Shown here: positions 1 to 12,289 of the stretch, piece after piece
Layout: each line of letters opens with the position of its first letter
Position numbering within the stretch: position 1 is the stretch's first letter
From: Mycocentrospora acerina
Lineage: Eukaryota; Ascomycota; Dothideomycetes; Pleosporales
Length of the DNA stretch: 64,000 bases
Direction of reading: 5' to 3'
NCBI GenBank assembly: GCA_022701365.1
Contig: JAKUHH010000108.1
Coordinates: forward strand, 1,115,821-1,179,820
Made by a program: the position numbers and the translations under genes
The notes under the pieces: model-generated
The model's input: the letters and a program-made list of their open reading frames with translations, nothing else
Databases searched by the model: none
Told to the model about the DNA's origin: nothing

Positions 1-1460
1 TGCTAGACAGACGCCGCGCTCTAAAACAAACAAAGATATCCAAGCTCTTTCTCTCCGACGCAGCAGTCTCTGGCCCAACTCAGAGTCCACTTCGACATCC
101 TCGAAGCCATCCATGGTCAGAGCCTTTTTCGCGTCAATGCAGTCAGCTTGTGGTATCCGTCTCATAGCGTCCTGACTGAACGATGACGATGGAGTGATGA
201 TCTTGTGCAACGACAAATCCATTGCTCGAGAGAGGGCAGTTGTGAGATATGTAGATGCTATTCAGCGTATCAGTACCTTATCAATGTCAAATTCTCACCC
301 GGAAATTTCCAACTCACTATCATCGTCGCTCGCGTTGGTACCCGCGGCCATCCAGGGAATGCTTATCATGAACGCCAGTACAATCTCGACAGATCGACAT
401 CGTTGGAGGAGGATCTGCTCGCTCAGGAATCTGCGATGCAGGAGCAGTCTCTTGGATAGTGAAGCAGCACCGGTGACAAAAACTGTTGTGACTGCGAGTA
501 AAGTCGTGAATAAGAATGAGGAACGACTTCGGATAAACTGTAATGTGTGTACTTGCGGATCCAGGCCCCAGCGGGTGTGCGCAAGGTTTGAATGGAAACT
601 GTTGTTGTTAGTCGTTGCAGAGGAGCCAAATCAGGCGAACGCACTAATTCAACAACATCTCGGCTTCTTCCATGGTAACCAGCCCGATATCGATCGGGTC
701 CATTCCAGGTCCTTGGTCGAGCTTTGCTTTCATCGGAAGAAAGAATCCGTGGACATCCAGGTATTCGCTCTGAACACTTCCGTTCTGACCGGGTGTTGAC
801 GCGCTGTTCTCGAAAGACTGCGGCGATGCCATTCGCAGATCCGATGCACGGGCAAGAAGCTGGAGCGGGTTCTCGACGCCTTCGAGCGCGAAGTGATCAT
901 CATGCGCCGACCTAGGAGCATCTCTTTCGGCTGGATTGTTGCCATCGCTGAAAGGCGGCGTGAAGTTGTTGGGTTTTGGGGGAGTGTCACCTGATGATCA
1001 ATGGTTACTAAGAGCGATCTGCGGCCGCGTCGATGTAGCCGTGTCGATACAACACTAGAACACTCCAAGACAAGATGTATAAAACGAAGATGAAGGAACG
1101 CACAAGTACCTTCTTGACCCTGCGCTTCAGCGAGGAGCTTCTGCAGATGCTCCAGCGTGCTCTGACTCGATGCATCGTCCAGTCTTCTCTTCTTAACAGC
1201 TTCTTCCACCTGAAAAATCGCCTTTTCCAGCCCCGAGCGCTTGCTGCAGACGTTTTAGTCACCATCGCGTTCGATATATTTGAATACAGACAAACTCACT
1301 TCTTGACGCCCTTCTGCCGCCCAATGTGGAACTCCGGGATGACACACTCCACGCCTACATTCTTGCATCGTTCACACACTGTAGCACCTCCTGTCTCATC
1401 GCGGCGACATTTTATTTTGCTTTTGCGGCAATTCAAACACGCTGCTTGTTTGTTGTTCAT
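1..1460 (-). CDS. Zn(II)2Cys6 fungal transcription factor (partial, runs off left edge)
   Basis: Fungus-specific nuclear regulator with an N-terminal binuclear zinc cluster. The first exon encodes ACLNCRKSKIKCRR followed by CERCKNVGVEC, the six-cysteine pattern, and then a GRQKGVKKNKRSGLEKAI linker. A short leucine-rich coiled stretch follows (LEHLQKLLAEAQ). Later exons hold the regulatory middle region: DIGLVTMEEAEMLLNYF, then DLSLHKIITP and RRRERAWISLFVLERGVCLA at the window edge, all typical of the fungal-specific TF domain. Five exons (1460-1300, 1243-1110, 990-645, 598-318, 257-<1) join in phase and give 393 residues so far. I chose the ATG at 1460, just before the zinc cluster. An in-frame codon at 1583 would add a His-Val repeat derived from a CACATG repeat and looks like leader. 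Target genes are unknown. Confidence 0.85.
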
Positions 1461-1758
1461 GCCTAGCGCATGGGGAAGACGAGAGATGGTCTGATCATGC
1501 ACATGCACATGCACATGTTGTCGGATGAGTGGGGAAGGTTGAGGTCCGCGCGGAAGTACCCGTTGCACCGGTAGGCTTGGCAATGCGGCTGTGGGATGGG
1601 ACCTCGGAAGTTCTCCACTCGCAAAGCATGGTTGGTGACGAACAGAGGGGAAGGGTTCACGTTTTTTTTATCAAGATCTTGGCTTTGGCACATTTGGGTA
1701 TCGATTAAATAAAATAAGGCGCTATATAAATTTCAAAAAGGTTGAAGATGAGAAGGCT

Positions 1759-2936
1759 CTACAACTTGCTCTCAGTCTGGCGCAGACGTACAACACCCTG
1801 CAACAGTTAGTCAGACACGAACAAGCAAATACATCAATTTGACTCACTTCTTGCACGCATGTTGCGATCAAGGTTCCATCTTGAGTGTACATCCTCTGGT
1901 GTACAACGCCTCGACCATCGCCGGCCCATGGCGTCTCCATGTCAGTGAGTATCCACTCGTCTGCACGGAAGCTACGTGGGTTGTGGAAGTGAATGGTGTG
2001 GTCCAAGCTAACCATCATCCCGATCTCGGGCAGAGGGTCCTTCATGATATCTTCGCCGTTCTTCAGCCGGCGGATACGCTCGAGATCTGCCTCGTCAACG
2101 AATTTGAGACGCTTCAGATCAACGTCGTCCATGGCAAGGAGCTTCTTGAGCACGTCTTCGTCGATGGTCGACTTGTGTTTGCTCTCGCGCATGGACGAGT
2201 ACCGCCATAGTTTGTGCACACGCGCAACGGTGCCGATGAAGTAGCTGTCCGACATGTAGGCCAGGGCAGAGAGATGGGCCTCGTGGCCGCCTGCGGGAGA
2301 GATGCTGCCGCGAGCCTTGACCCACTGCCTGCACCGCTTGAGGTGAGCATGTTCTGAGTCGTCTGGCAGATGATTAGCCCTGACATGCACCCGAGAGAGA
2401 TGGAGGGGCTACTCACTATTTTCAATGTCCAGTCGCTGGCTTTGGAAGGGGCCCTTGCTGTCAGAGTTCATGTCCAGGTCGTCCATGCCCTCGATGGGAG
2501 CACGCACGTCGGGCATGGGGTATGCATGCTCAACGAGCTCCCCCCCGGCGCTGTTCTGTCGCACAAAGCTCATGGTGGTGGTGAAGATGACCTTGCCCCG
2601 CTGGCGTGCTTGCACGGTCCTTGTCGCAAACGACTTGCCCGAGCGGACTCGCTCGACGTGGTAGATGATGGGAATGTCAGAGGAGCCGGCAAGCACAAAG
2701 TAGCAGTGCATCGAGTGCACAGTGAAGTCTGCAGGCACAGTCTTCTGGGCGGCGCTCAGCGTCTGCGCAATGGCAGCCCCGCCAAAGATGCCGCGGGCGC
2801 CCGGCGGAGTCCATAGGGGGCGTGTGTTTGTGAAGAGGTCTGGGTCAATGTCGCTGAGCTGGGTCAGCTCGAGCAGGTTCTCGATGGGAGCATGGGACGC
2901 GTCGCCGGGCGGCGGACGGAGCAGAGTCGACGACAT
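1759..2936 (-). CDS. Acyl-CoA thioesterase II (TesB/ACOT8-like), peroxisomal
   Basis: Hydrolyses acyl-CoA to free fatty acid and CoA, probably in peroxisomes alongside beta-oxidation. The protein has 357 residues in three exons (2936-2417, 2362-1848, 1797-1759). The N-terminal hotdog half contains RGIFGGAAIAQTL, DFTVHSMHCYFVLAGSS and RSGKSFATRTVQARQ. The C-terminal half contains MVSLDHTIHFHNPRSFRADE and GRGVVHQRMYTQDGTLIATC, a standard TesB double-hotdog layout. The last exon is only 39 nt and encodes GVVRLRQTESKL, ending in the PTS1 tripeptide SKL. Without splicing of the 50-nt last intron the protein would read into unrelated residues and lose SKL. The start at 2936 (MSSTLLRPP) precedes the first conserved block. 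It lies head-to-head with the CPS1-like gene, about 475 bp apart. Confidence 0.93.
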
Positions 2937-3412
2937 GGTGGCTGGTGGCCGGCGACGGGTGAGTGGGAGAGGTTTACAGAGCAAGGCAGGGGGCCAGTCG
3001 TGATTTAAGACACTATGTGCTGTGTTCTCGGTGCAGGCAGCTTGCATCTGACACAACCTCGCTCCAGGGTAACGCGCCCAAGCCGAGGCTATCGCGGCAG
3101 TCGCAGGCGCAGAGCGATCGGCGCTTTGGAGTTAGCCTGGGCTGCTGGGCGGGCAAGAAGCGAAGACGGGACGGCCAAAGCGGATGGCGCACGTCATAGC
3201 CACCTGCTCGACGAGCGTCGCCAGACTCACGAATCACGAGGAAGCGCATTGAGCGAGCAGACACGGTCTCTACGCGCGCAGTCGTCCCCACGCGCCGTCT
3301 GTGCTTGCGCCGTCCTGCTGCGACCTGACATGTCCCATCTGGCCGCCGGCCACCACCGCACACTGCACCATCCCGCAACTTGGCCATCGCCGCTCGACGC
3401 TGCACCGCCGCC

Positions 3413-6400
3413 ATGGCCGACGTGAACGCCGAGCTGCAGGCGAAGCTGCAGGAGCTCGAGCATGAGCTGGAAGAGGGCGACATTACGCACAAGGGGTCCG
3501 TCATGGCTGACACCCGCCGCCCCCGCCGAGCTCCGCTGACCAGGTGCGCAGCTACGAGAAGCGCAGGACCCTCCTGCTGTCACAGTACCTGGGCCCCGAG
3601 CATGCCGCCCAACTGCACGCCGGCCTGCAGGGCCACGCCCGCGTCGACAGCGAGGGCTCAGGCTCAGGCGCCGGCTCCCGCAGCGCATCGCTTGCCGCCC
3701 TGTCCTCGGCCCCTCCGCCGCCCACGCTCGACCTCCCACGGCCAGACTCGTACTATGGCGACTCGGGCGCGAGCACGCTGGCACACGCCGCCTACCCCGC
3801 GTCGTCGACGACCAGCACCATGGCCAGCTCGCAGCAGCAGTACATGGCATACCCCCCCAGCCAGGTCGGCCGCTTCCACGAAAAACAGCTGGGCATCCGC
3901 GCCAATTCGCTGCTCCAGCAGCAGCAGCAGCCACAGTCCTCGCGGCTCAGCGAGACATTCCTGCCCCGTCCGCAGACACCCGAGAGCTATGCCTACTCGC
4001 GCGAAGGCACCATGATGGACCCCAACTTCGCCTTCAACCCAGACACGCAGCCGGGCTATGACGGCTACGGGACGCCTGGGGACGCCAGCCGTCGAAGCAC
4101 CATGCTCGACGTCCACCAGGGCTACTTCTCCGACTTCACCGGCCAGCAGATGCAGGACCAGCGTGATTCGTACGGCGGGCCCAGCCGTTATTCTGTGGGC
4201 GACGCCTTCTCGCCCACCGCCGCCATCCCGCCCCCGATGATGAACCCAGGCGATCTTCCCGCAGGGCTCGTCGACACACAGCTGCCCCTCGAGCCGCGCG
4301 ATCTCCCCTTCGACGTCTACGACGGCCACAACACAAACGTCCAAATGTCCACGTTTGACAACATCGGCGCTGTCCTGCGCCATCGGGGACGCACGCAGCC
4401 GCGCCAGACCGCCTTCTGGGTCCTCGACTCAAAGGGCAAGGAGACGGCGTCGATAGCCTGGGACAAGGTAGCTAGCCGCGCTGAAAAGGTCGCAAAAGTC
4501 ATACGCGACAAGAGCAACCTGTACCGCGGTGATCGCGTGGCGCTGGTATATCGTGACGTCGAGGTCATCGACTTTGTCGTTGCATTACTAGGCTGCTTCA
4601 TCGCCGGCGTTGTCGCAGTCCCCATCAACAGCGTCGACGATTACCAGAAGCTGACGCTCCTCCTCACCACTACCCAGGCACATCTAGCTTTGACTACAGA
4701 CAGCAACCTCAAGATGTTCCACCGCGACATCAGCCAAAACAGACTCAAGTGGCCCAGTGGTGTTGAGTGGTGGAAAACGAACGAGTTTGGCAGTCACCAT
4801 CCGAAGAAGCAGGAAGACACGCCTGCCCTGCAAGTTCCAGAGGTGGCGTATATTGAGTTCTCGCGAGCCCCAACTGGCGACCTGCGCGGTGTTGTACTCA
4901 GCCACCGCACCATCATGCACCAAATGGCTTGCATCAGCGCCATGGTCACTACAATTCCGACAGGCCGTGAGAATGCAGACACATTCAGTTCGACCCTGCG
5001 CGACAAAAACGGCAAGTTCATTGCGCCTCCTGCGCGCAACGGTCCGACCGAGGTCATCCTCAGTTACCTTGATCCGCGCGAAAGTGCAGGCCTGATTCTC
5101 AGCGTCTTGTTTGCTGTCTACGGGGGGCACACTACCGTCTGGCTAGAAGCAGCCACAATGGAGACACCAGGCCTCTATGCACATCTCATCACCAAATACA
5201 AGACGACCATCATGGTTTCAGACTATCCTGGTCTGAAGCGTGCTGCTTACAATTACCAGCAGGATCCCATGGCCACGAGAAACTACAAGAAAAATTCGGA
5301 ACCCAACTTTGCCTCGGTCAAGATTTGTTTCATCGACACGCTCACAGTTGACTGCGAGTTCCATGAGATACTTGGAGATAGGTGGTTCCGGCCAATGAGA
5401 AACCCCAGGGCGCGCGAACTCATTGCGCCTATGCTGTGCTTGCCTGAGCACGGCGGCATGATCATCTCTGTGCGAGACTGGCTGGGCGGCGAAGAGCGTA
5501 TGGGCTGCCCGCTGAGTATTGAGGAAGAAGAGTCGGACGATGATGATAAAAAGATTGAAGACTCGGGTGCCTCGAATGGCTACTCGAGTCTCATCGGAGG
5601 CGGTGGTGGTGCCGCAAATACGAAGAAGAACAAGCAGAAGAAAGGGCGCAACGAGCTCACGGAGATTTTGTTAGACAAGGAAGCGCTGAAAATGAATGAA
5701 GCAGTGGTACTTGCCATTGGGGAGGAAGCAAGCAAGCGCGCGAACGAGCCCGGCACTATGAGAGTTGGCGCCTTCGGATACCCCATACCAGATGCAACCC
5801 TTGCTGTGGTAGACCCTGAGACTAATCTGTTGTGTTCACCATACTCCATTGGCGAAATCTGGGTGGACTCACCGTCGCTATCTGGCGGATTCTGGCAGCT
5901 GCAGAAACACACCGAGTCTATATTTCACGCCCGCCCGTATCGATTCGTTGAGGGAAGCCCCACGCCACAGCTGCTCGAACTTGAGTTCCTCCGCACTGGA
6001 CTGCTCGGCTGCGTTGTGCAGGGCAAGATCTTTGTACTCGGCTTGTATGAAGATCGCATCCGACAACGGGTGGAATGGGCTGAGCATGGTGTGCTGGAGG
6101 CTGAACACAGATATTTCTTTGTCCAGCATCTTGTCACAAGTATCATGAAGTCGGTGCCAAAAATATACGACTGGTGAGTACATCAACCTCGTAAATAAGG
6201 GACAATCTAACACAAAACAGCTCGGCTTTTGACTCACACGTGAATGGAGAGTATCTGCCCATCATTCTTATCGAAACACAGGCGGCGTCGACAGCCCCTA
6301 CAAACCCGGGTGGCCCTCCCCAACAGCTCGACATACCATTTCTAGACTCGCTATCTGAGCGTTGTATGGAAGTATTGTATCAGGAACACCATCTCCGTGT

Positions 6401-9396
6401 GTATTGTGTGATGATTACGGCACCCAACACTCTTCCGCGCATTATCAAGAACGGACGACGTGAGATAGGAAACATGTTGTGCCGGCGCGAGTTTGACAAC
6501 GGCTCCCTACCCTGCGTCCATGTCAAGTTTGGAATCGAGCGGTCTGTGCAGAACATTGCTCTCGGCGATGATCCTGCCGGAGGCATGTGGTCTTACGAGG
6601 CGTCCATGGCTCGTCAAAGCTACCTTATGCTTCAAGATAAGCAGTACTCGGGAGTGGATCACCGTGAGGTGGTCATTGACGATCGGACTTCGACGCCGCT
6701 GAACAAGTTCTCGAATATTCACGACTTGATGCAATGGCGCGTATCACGACAGCCCGACGAGCTTGCCTACTGTACAGTAGACGGCAGAGGAAAAGAAGGA
6801 AAGGGCGTCAACTGGAAGAAATTCGACCAGAAAGTCGCAGGTGTCGCCATCTACCTCAAGAACAAGGTCAGGGTGCAGGCTGGTGACCATCTGCTGCTGA
6901 TGTACACACACTCGGAAGAATTTGTCTACGCCGTCCATGCTTGCTTTGTCCTGGGAGCTGTCGCGATTCCTATGGCGCCCATTGACCAGAACAGGCTGAA
7001 CGAAGATGCACCTGCACTGCTTCACATCCTCGCCGACTTCAAGGTCAAGGCAATATTAGTCAATGCGGACGTGGACCATATGATGAAGGTCAAGCAGGTC
7101 TCGCAGCACATCAAGCAGTCAGCTGCCATTCTCAAGATCAATGTTCCCAATACATTCAACACGACGAAACCACCCAAGCAATCAAGCGGTTGTCGAGATC
7201 TCAAGCTGACCATTCGACCTGCCTGGGTACAGTCAGGCTTTCCGGTCTTGGTGTGGACGTACTGGACGCCCGATCAGCGACGGATTGCCGTGCAGTTGGG
7301 CCACAGTCAGATCATGGCACTTTGCAAAGTACAGAAAGAAACATGTCAGATGACAAGCACAAGACCTGTCCTTGGATGTGTTCGCAGCACCATTGGACTC
7401 GGATTTGTGCATACGTGCGTCATGGGAGTGTTTCTTGCGGCGCCCACATATCTTGTTTCGCCTGTCGACTTTGCGCAGAATCCTAATATTCTCTTCCAGA
7501 CGCTGGCGAGATACAAGATCAAAGATGCATATGCGACCAGCCAGATGCTTGACCATGCGATTGCACGTGGTGCTGGTAAGACCTTGCCGCTACATGAGCT
7601 GAAGAATCTGATGATCGCGACCGATGGCCGCCCACGTGCGGATGTCTGTAAGTACAAGCCCTCAAGCAGTTATGATATATACTTACGTGGCACCAGACCA
7701 GAGAGTTCGAGTGCACTTTTCACCAGCGAGTCTCGATCGGACCGCGATCAATACTGTCTATTCTCACGTCCTAAATCCCATGGTGGCGTCACGATCATAC
7801 ATGTGCATTGAGCCGGTAGAACTACATCTCGACGTCAACGCTTTGAGAAGAGGTCTGGTTCTCCCCGTGGACCCGGATGTGGAGCCAAATAGCCTGCTGG
7901 TCCAAGATTCTGGCATGGTTCCTGTAAGCACTCAAATAGCGATTGTCAACCCGGAGACAAACCAGCTCTGTCTAGTTGGTGAGTATGGTGAGATCTGGGT
8001 GCAGTCAGAAGCAAACGCACATAGTTTCTACGGCTCAAAGGAGCGGCTAGACGCAGAGCGGTTCAACGGCAGGACGGTCGACGGGGACCCGAATGTCAGA
8101 TATATGCGTACGGGAGATTTGGGGTTCTTGCACAACGTGACAAGGCCTATCGGACCCAACGGTGCGCCCGTTGATATGCAGGTATTGTTTGTACTTGGAA
8201 GCATTGGCGATACGTTTGAGGTCAACGGGCTGAACCACTTCTCGATGGACATTGAACAGTCCGTGGAACGCTGCCATCGGAATATTGTGCCGGCAGGCTG
8301 GTATGTTGGGCGTTTTTTTTTTGCACAAAATTTACATGCTAACGATATATGCAGTGCCGTGTTCCAAGCCGGTGGACTAGTTGTTGTGGTTGTGGAGATT
8401 TTTCGCCGCAACTTCCTCGCCTCCATGGTTCCAGTCATTGTGAACGCGGTTCTCAACGAGCACCAACTTGTGATTGATATCGTGGCATTCGTTATCAAGG
8501 GTGACTTTCACCGCTCGCGCTTGGGCGAGAAGCAGCGCGGCAAAATCCTCGCTGGATGGGTGACACGCAAAATGCGCACAATCGCGCAATACAGCATTCG
8601 TGACCCCAATGGCTCGGACATTCAAATCACCGAAGAACCGGTGGGTCGAACAAGTACCAGCACTTTTATGAGGAACAGCATCGGCGCAGGTAGCACAACG
8701 AGCCCCTCACTACACGGCGCGGGAAGCACGCTTGGCATGACTGGTCAGATGAACAACATGCATCTGCAAATGAGCGCCCAGGAAATGCCGGCACAGTCGC
8801 ACTTTGCAGCGGCCCCTGAAACACTCGGACACCCGACTTCTTATCAGTTGTCGGTGCCTGGCATGGGTCCTGTCCCCGTTGAGCTTCATGATGGTAACGA
8901 CATCACGCCTACGGAGCAAAGGATGCAATTCCTACCGCATCTAGAGGACAGGGGGCCGGCCGAACACTTGCCCGTCGATCGGGTAGGCGGCTTTGATGAT
9001 AACGCTATGGTGGGGAACGAGCAGCACTACAATTACCTGCAACAGCAGCAACATCAGCAACAACAACAGCAGCAGCAGCAGCAAGAACAGTACGGTACTC
9101 CAACAGTACTGCTACCGAGTGTGCTGCGAGCTGGTCCTGTGGAAGATGAGGGCTATGCACCACAGCAGACGTTCTATAGTTACCAGCACCAAGACGCGGA
9201 AGAGGACCAACAAGGGCAAAGCCGCTGGGAATCCCAAGACGACGAGTACGGTTACGGCGGAGGCGGAAATGGTAACGGTGGCGGCGGAGGAGGAGGCCTG
9301 AGGGTAGCGAACCGAGATTCCGGTGATTCAAACGATTCATGGACACAGGATGCATTGGCACAGATGAATTTTGCCGGCGCGCAGGCGCGACGGTAG
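3413..9396 (+). CDS. CPS1: CPS1/DIP2-like protein: DMAP1-binding domain plus two AMP-binding (adenylate-forming) domains
   Basis: Large protein of about 1,925 residues resembling Cochliobolus CPS1 and the DIP2/Mug62 family. Five exons: 3413-3495, 3552-6173, 6221-7647, 7697-8300, 8355-9396. The N-terminus (ELQAKLQELEHELEEGDIT, joined by splicing to HKGYEKRRTLLL) is a DMAP1-binding motif. A Ser/Gln/Pro-rich linker follows, then AMP-binding-like repeat 1 from about residue 294 and repeat 2 from about residue 1066. Repeat 2 keeps YMRTGDLGFLHN, but repeat 1 has LRTGLLGCV at the same place, and both A3 loops are degenerate. The tail has a polyglutamine run near residue 1807 and a Gly-rich patch. 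CPS1 has been described as a general virulence factor in plant-pathogenic fungi; its chemistry is uncertain. The 54-nt fourth intron is stop-free and in frame, and a long first exon was excluded by the conserved KGYEKRR junction. Confidence 0.93.
9040..9086 (+). repeat. CAG/CAA polyglutamine tract in the CPS1-like C-terminus
   Basis: A mixed CAA/CAG run encodes an interrupted glutamine stretch with one His and one Glu. Mixed codons make it more stable than a pure triplet run, but length variation between isolates is likely. Confidence 0.9.
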
Positions 9397-9557
9397 GTAG
9401 ATAGAGTAGAGTAGTATTGGCTTGGGTTTAGAAAATGGGGGGTGGGGGGGGGGGAGGGTGGGTAAACGGCTGGGTTAAACTAGGAACAAGAGCTTTTTTC
9501 ATTATTATTGAATGTCTTGAGTGTAAGCATACTACTTTTTTCGGGGACGGATGGAGC

Positions 9558-9624
9558 GTGGCATAGCATGGCGCAGCATGGCATAGCACGGCATAGTATG
9601 GCATGGCGTGGCATGGCATGGCAT
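9558..9624. repeat. Imperfect GCATAGCATG / GCATG tandem array
   Basis: About 65 nt of decamer and pentamer units (gcatagcatg, gcatggcatg) with scattered substitutions lie just downstream of the CPS1-like gene, probably in or after its 3' UTR. Confidence 0.8.
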
Positions 9625-10012
9625 TGAACTTGTTTCCGCCCCTCTGGCTTCTCTGGGGGGGGGGGGGACTCGGTGTTTCACGTGCCCCCATGTATGTATG
9701 TATGTATGTACCTATGCATTGTCGGGGACCGTTTTTTGTGTGTGTCTCGGCTAGCTAATCCTGGCATCTGATTTTTTTTCGGGAAGCGAAAGGAAGGTAG
9801 GAAGGGAAGGGGAAAATATACCATGTACGGTGGTCGCTGGTACTGGACTAGGCTAGACTTGGACCAAGGGACTAGGGTGGGGATAGAAACAGGGACAGGG
9901 ACAGGGACGGGACAGAACAGGGACAGGACAGGGGGAGATCACAGCAAGTAAGCAGGCAAGCAAGCACAGTCATGGCTACAGTTTAGTTATGAGTTTTTTT
10001 AATACCCTTTCT

Positions 10013-10039
10013 TTCATTCATTCATTCATTCATTCATTC
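10013..10039. repeat. (TTCA)n microsatellite
   Basis: Nearly seven perfect TTCA units followed by a pyrimidine-rich tract, in non-coding sequence. Confidence 0.9.
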
Positions 10040-12246
10040 CTTTCTTTCTTTCCCTCTTTATTTCTTTGTTTGCTTTCCTTTTTCCTTTTTCGTGAAAGGA
10101 ATGAATGAAATGTTATTTTGAAATTACTTGACACGACACGATACGATGGAATAATGATTTTGTGAGATGAGAGATTTTGTTGGAGATTGGAAATGAGATG
10201 AATGAGATCAAGTGAGGTTAATTGGTTAAATTAATTGGTTGGTTGGAAGGTTGACTGAAAAGTATATTTTTATGTTATTTTATTTTTGGGCGAGTAGCAT
10301 TGCACGAGAATAGACGTCGGATGTGCCAAGAGAGGGGGCACGGGGATTAGTTTAGGACAAAGACTACCTAATTGGGTTGGCAATATTGTACAAGACATAT
10401 TTTTTCTTGGGGAGGTGTGTGTATGTCTAATAGTAGATACATGGAAGGTTTGCGCGATCTACTTAATCTATGTATATACGTGCGTACCGCATATAGGTGA
10501 TGCGATGTAGGTACCTGGGTAGATGGGTGGTGCACAGGGGTTGGTTGAGATTCCGCCGCGTTGCGATCGTGAGCTAGGTAAGGGTAGTTGGGTTGGGTTG
10601 AGTTGATGCAGGCATAACATGTTGTTGCTTGGATCGATGTGCAGATTTTTCTTCCTCATTTCGACGCATGTGCATACGTGTGGGACCCCGGGCAGTCCGA
10701 GTGCCTTTTTTCTCTCTCTCTCTTTACCTTTGTGTCGGTTGTGTCGGCTGTGTCGGTTAGGATTGCCGTTTGGTCCGATGGTGGAGCGTACCTACTGTCG
10801 ACTGATTTCGGGGCTCGTTCTGGTTTTGGTGTTCTGGGGGAAGGAAGGAAGGAAAGCAGGAAGACAGGGGAGCAAGGCTGCTAGCACGTGCAAGTCTGTC
10901 TAGGCTTTTGTGAATGCATGGGATGAGCCGATGCACATGCCATTCATCTCGCCTGGCCGGCGCACGCACACGCGCACGTACACACGTGTGTCGATGCATC
11001 GATGCTAGATGGTTGATGCCGGCGCGCCGTTCTGACAGGCGGGTGACAACGGGCGCGCAGAGACGACGGGTGAGGGCAGTGACAGGTGAGTTAGTTTATC
11101 TGGCGCGCGTGAACGACGGCGAAACAAGACGCCACGTTTCAGCTGCGATAACTGCATAGATAAGTGGCAGAAGGGGAAACGCGAAGGAGTCGAGGGGATA
11201 AATGGCGTGGGCTGCGAGCGGGAAAGGGACTCGATCAGGCCGTCGACGCATGATTCTGCAGTCGAGCAGCGAGTCGAGGAGTTGTGTGGTCCGACGGTCA
11301 ACCCACGCGTCGTGAGTGAGCGACCAACAACAGGCCTGGCGAGGTGGATGCGGGCGGCAACAAATGAAGGGCATCCTTCGGTTGCTTCCACCCCCCTCGT
11401 AGAAGAGAGGTGGTGGAGATTTGATAGGAGAGGGCGTGGCTGCGCGATGGATGTGGGCGACGGAGGGCCGTTAGCGCTACATGACGAAAGAGGGCGATGG
11501 GCGCCGGGATGGCGACATGGGTGGTGTCGCTGGCATGGCTGCTTTTGGGGCACAAACGAGCGGACAGGCGGGCTGGGGAGTCTAGACACGGAGATGCTTG
11601 GCCTGCTCGTGTTGGCGGCGGAGTTTGATTGCGGCGCGCGAGGGCATTGTCGAGGGCCTGGGACGGGCGCAGTCAGCTGAGCGTGGCGAGAGAGCAGACA
11701 AAGAGCAGGCGGGCATTTGGCAGAGGCGCGGTTGGCAGCACAAGGCCGCCGTGGGTGGCTGCCAGGCACGCAGCGCACTCGACTGGTAGGCCTGGACATG
11801 GTCGCGCGACTAGCTGCAGGTACGAGCGGCGACACGGTGCCGGCACGCTCAGCGAATCGCCAGGCCCGCGCACCAGACGCCGTCGCCCTCGGCAGGCCCA
11901 TGGCGTGCGCCCACCCGCCCACCGCCTGCGAGTGAGGACTGTTTCATGGCGCTGCCAGGCACGCCCGCCCGTGAGTGGCCAGCTCCCACGGCCTTGGTTT
12001 CACCATCGCGTCGTGGTCGGATGGTGCGGGTCGCGCCACAGCCAGCGGTGGCCTCTTCTTGACCTCTTCTTCTCCCTCCACCTCGCCCATTCCCGCGGGC
12101 TCCTCAGTGCCTTCCCTGTCCCTCGCTCGCCGTCCAGTGGTTGTTCCTTCGTTTAGACAACTTCACACACCCACCTTCTTTTCGTCCTTTGCACCCTCTT
12201 CACCTCTTGCGCCACCCTGCCAGCGCCCACATTCACTCTTTTCTCC

Positions 12247-12289
12247 CTGCACCTGCAACTGCACCTGCACCTGCACCTGCACCTGCACC
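12247..12289. repeat. (CACCTG)n hexamer array
   Basis: About seven CACCTG-type units, one of them CAACTG, lie about 460 bp upstream of the ferric reductase ATG, probably in its 5' leader or promoter. CACCTG and CAACTG are also E-box-like CANNTG sequences, but simple repeat expansion explains them adequately. Confidence 0.75.

Noticed and set aside
3227..4383. Two minus-strand frames of about 235-240 codons opposite the CPS1-like start
   Set aside because: They are Ala/Arg/Gly-rich and antisense to the conserved DMAP1-binding exon and its linker.
9540..10060. Tandem arrays downstream of the CPS1-like gene, considered as CRISPR-like or as a minisatellite-based element
   Set aside because: Units are short and contiguous with no spacers; the organism is eukaryotic. 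They are simple sequence repeats.
11005..11922. A 305-codon minus-strand open frame in the spacer before the ferric reductase
   Set aside because: Composition is Arg/Ser/Pro-rich with no motif, as expected of an antisense or random frame in GC-rich DNA; overlapping plus-strand frames of similar quality exist. No domain supports it.
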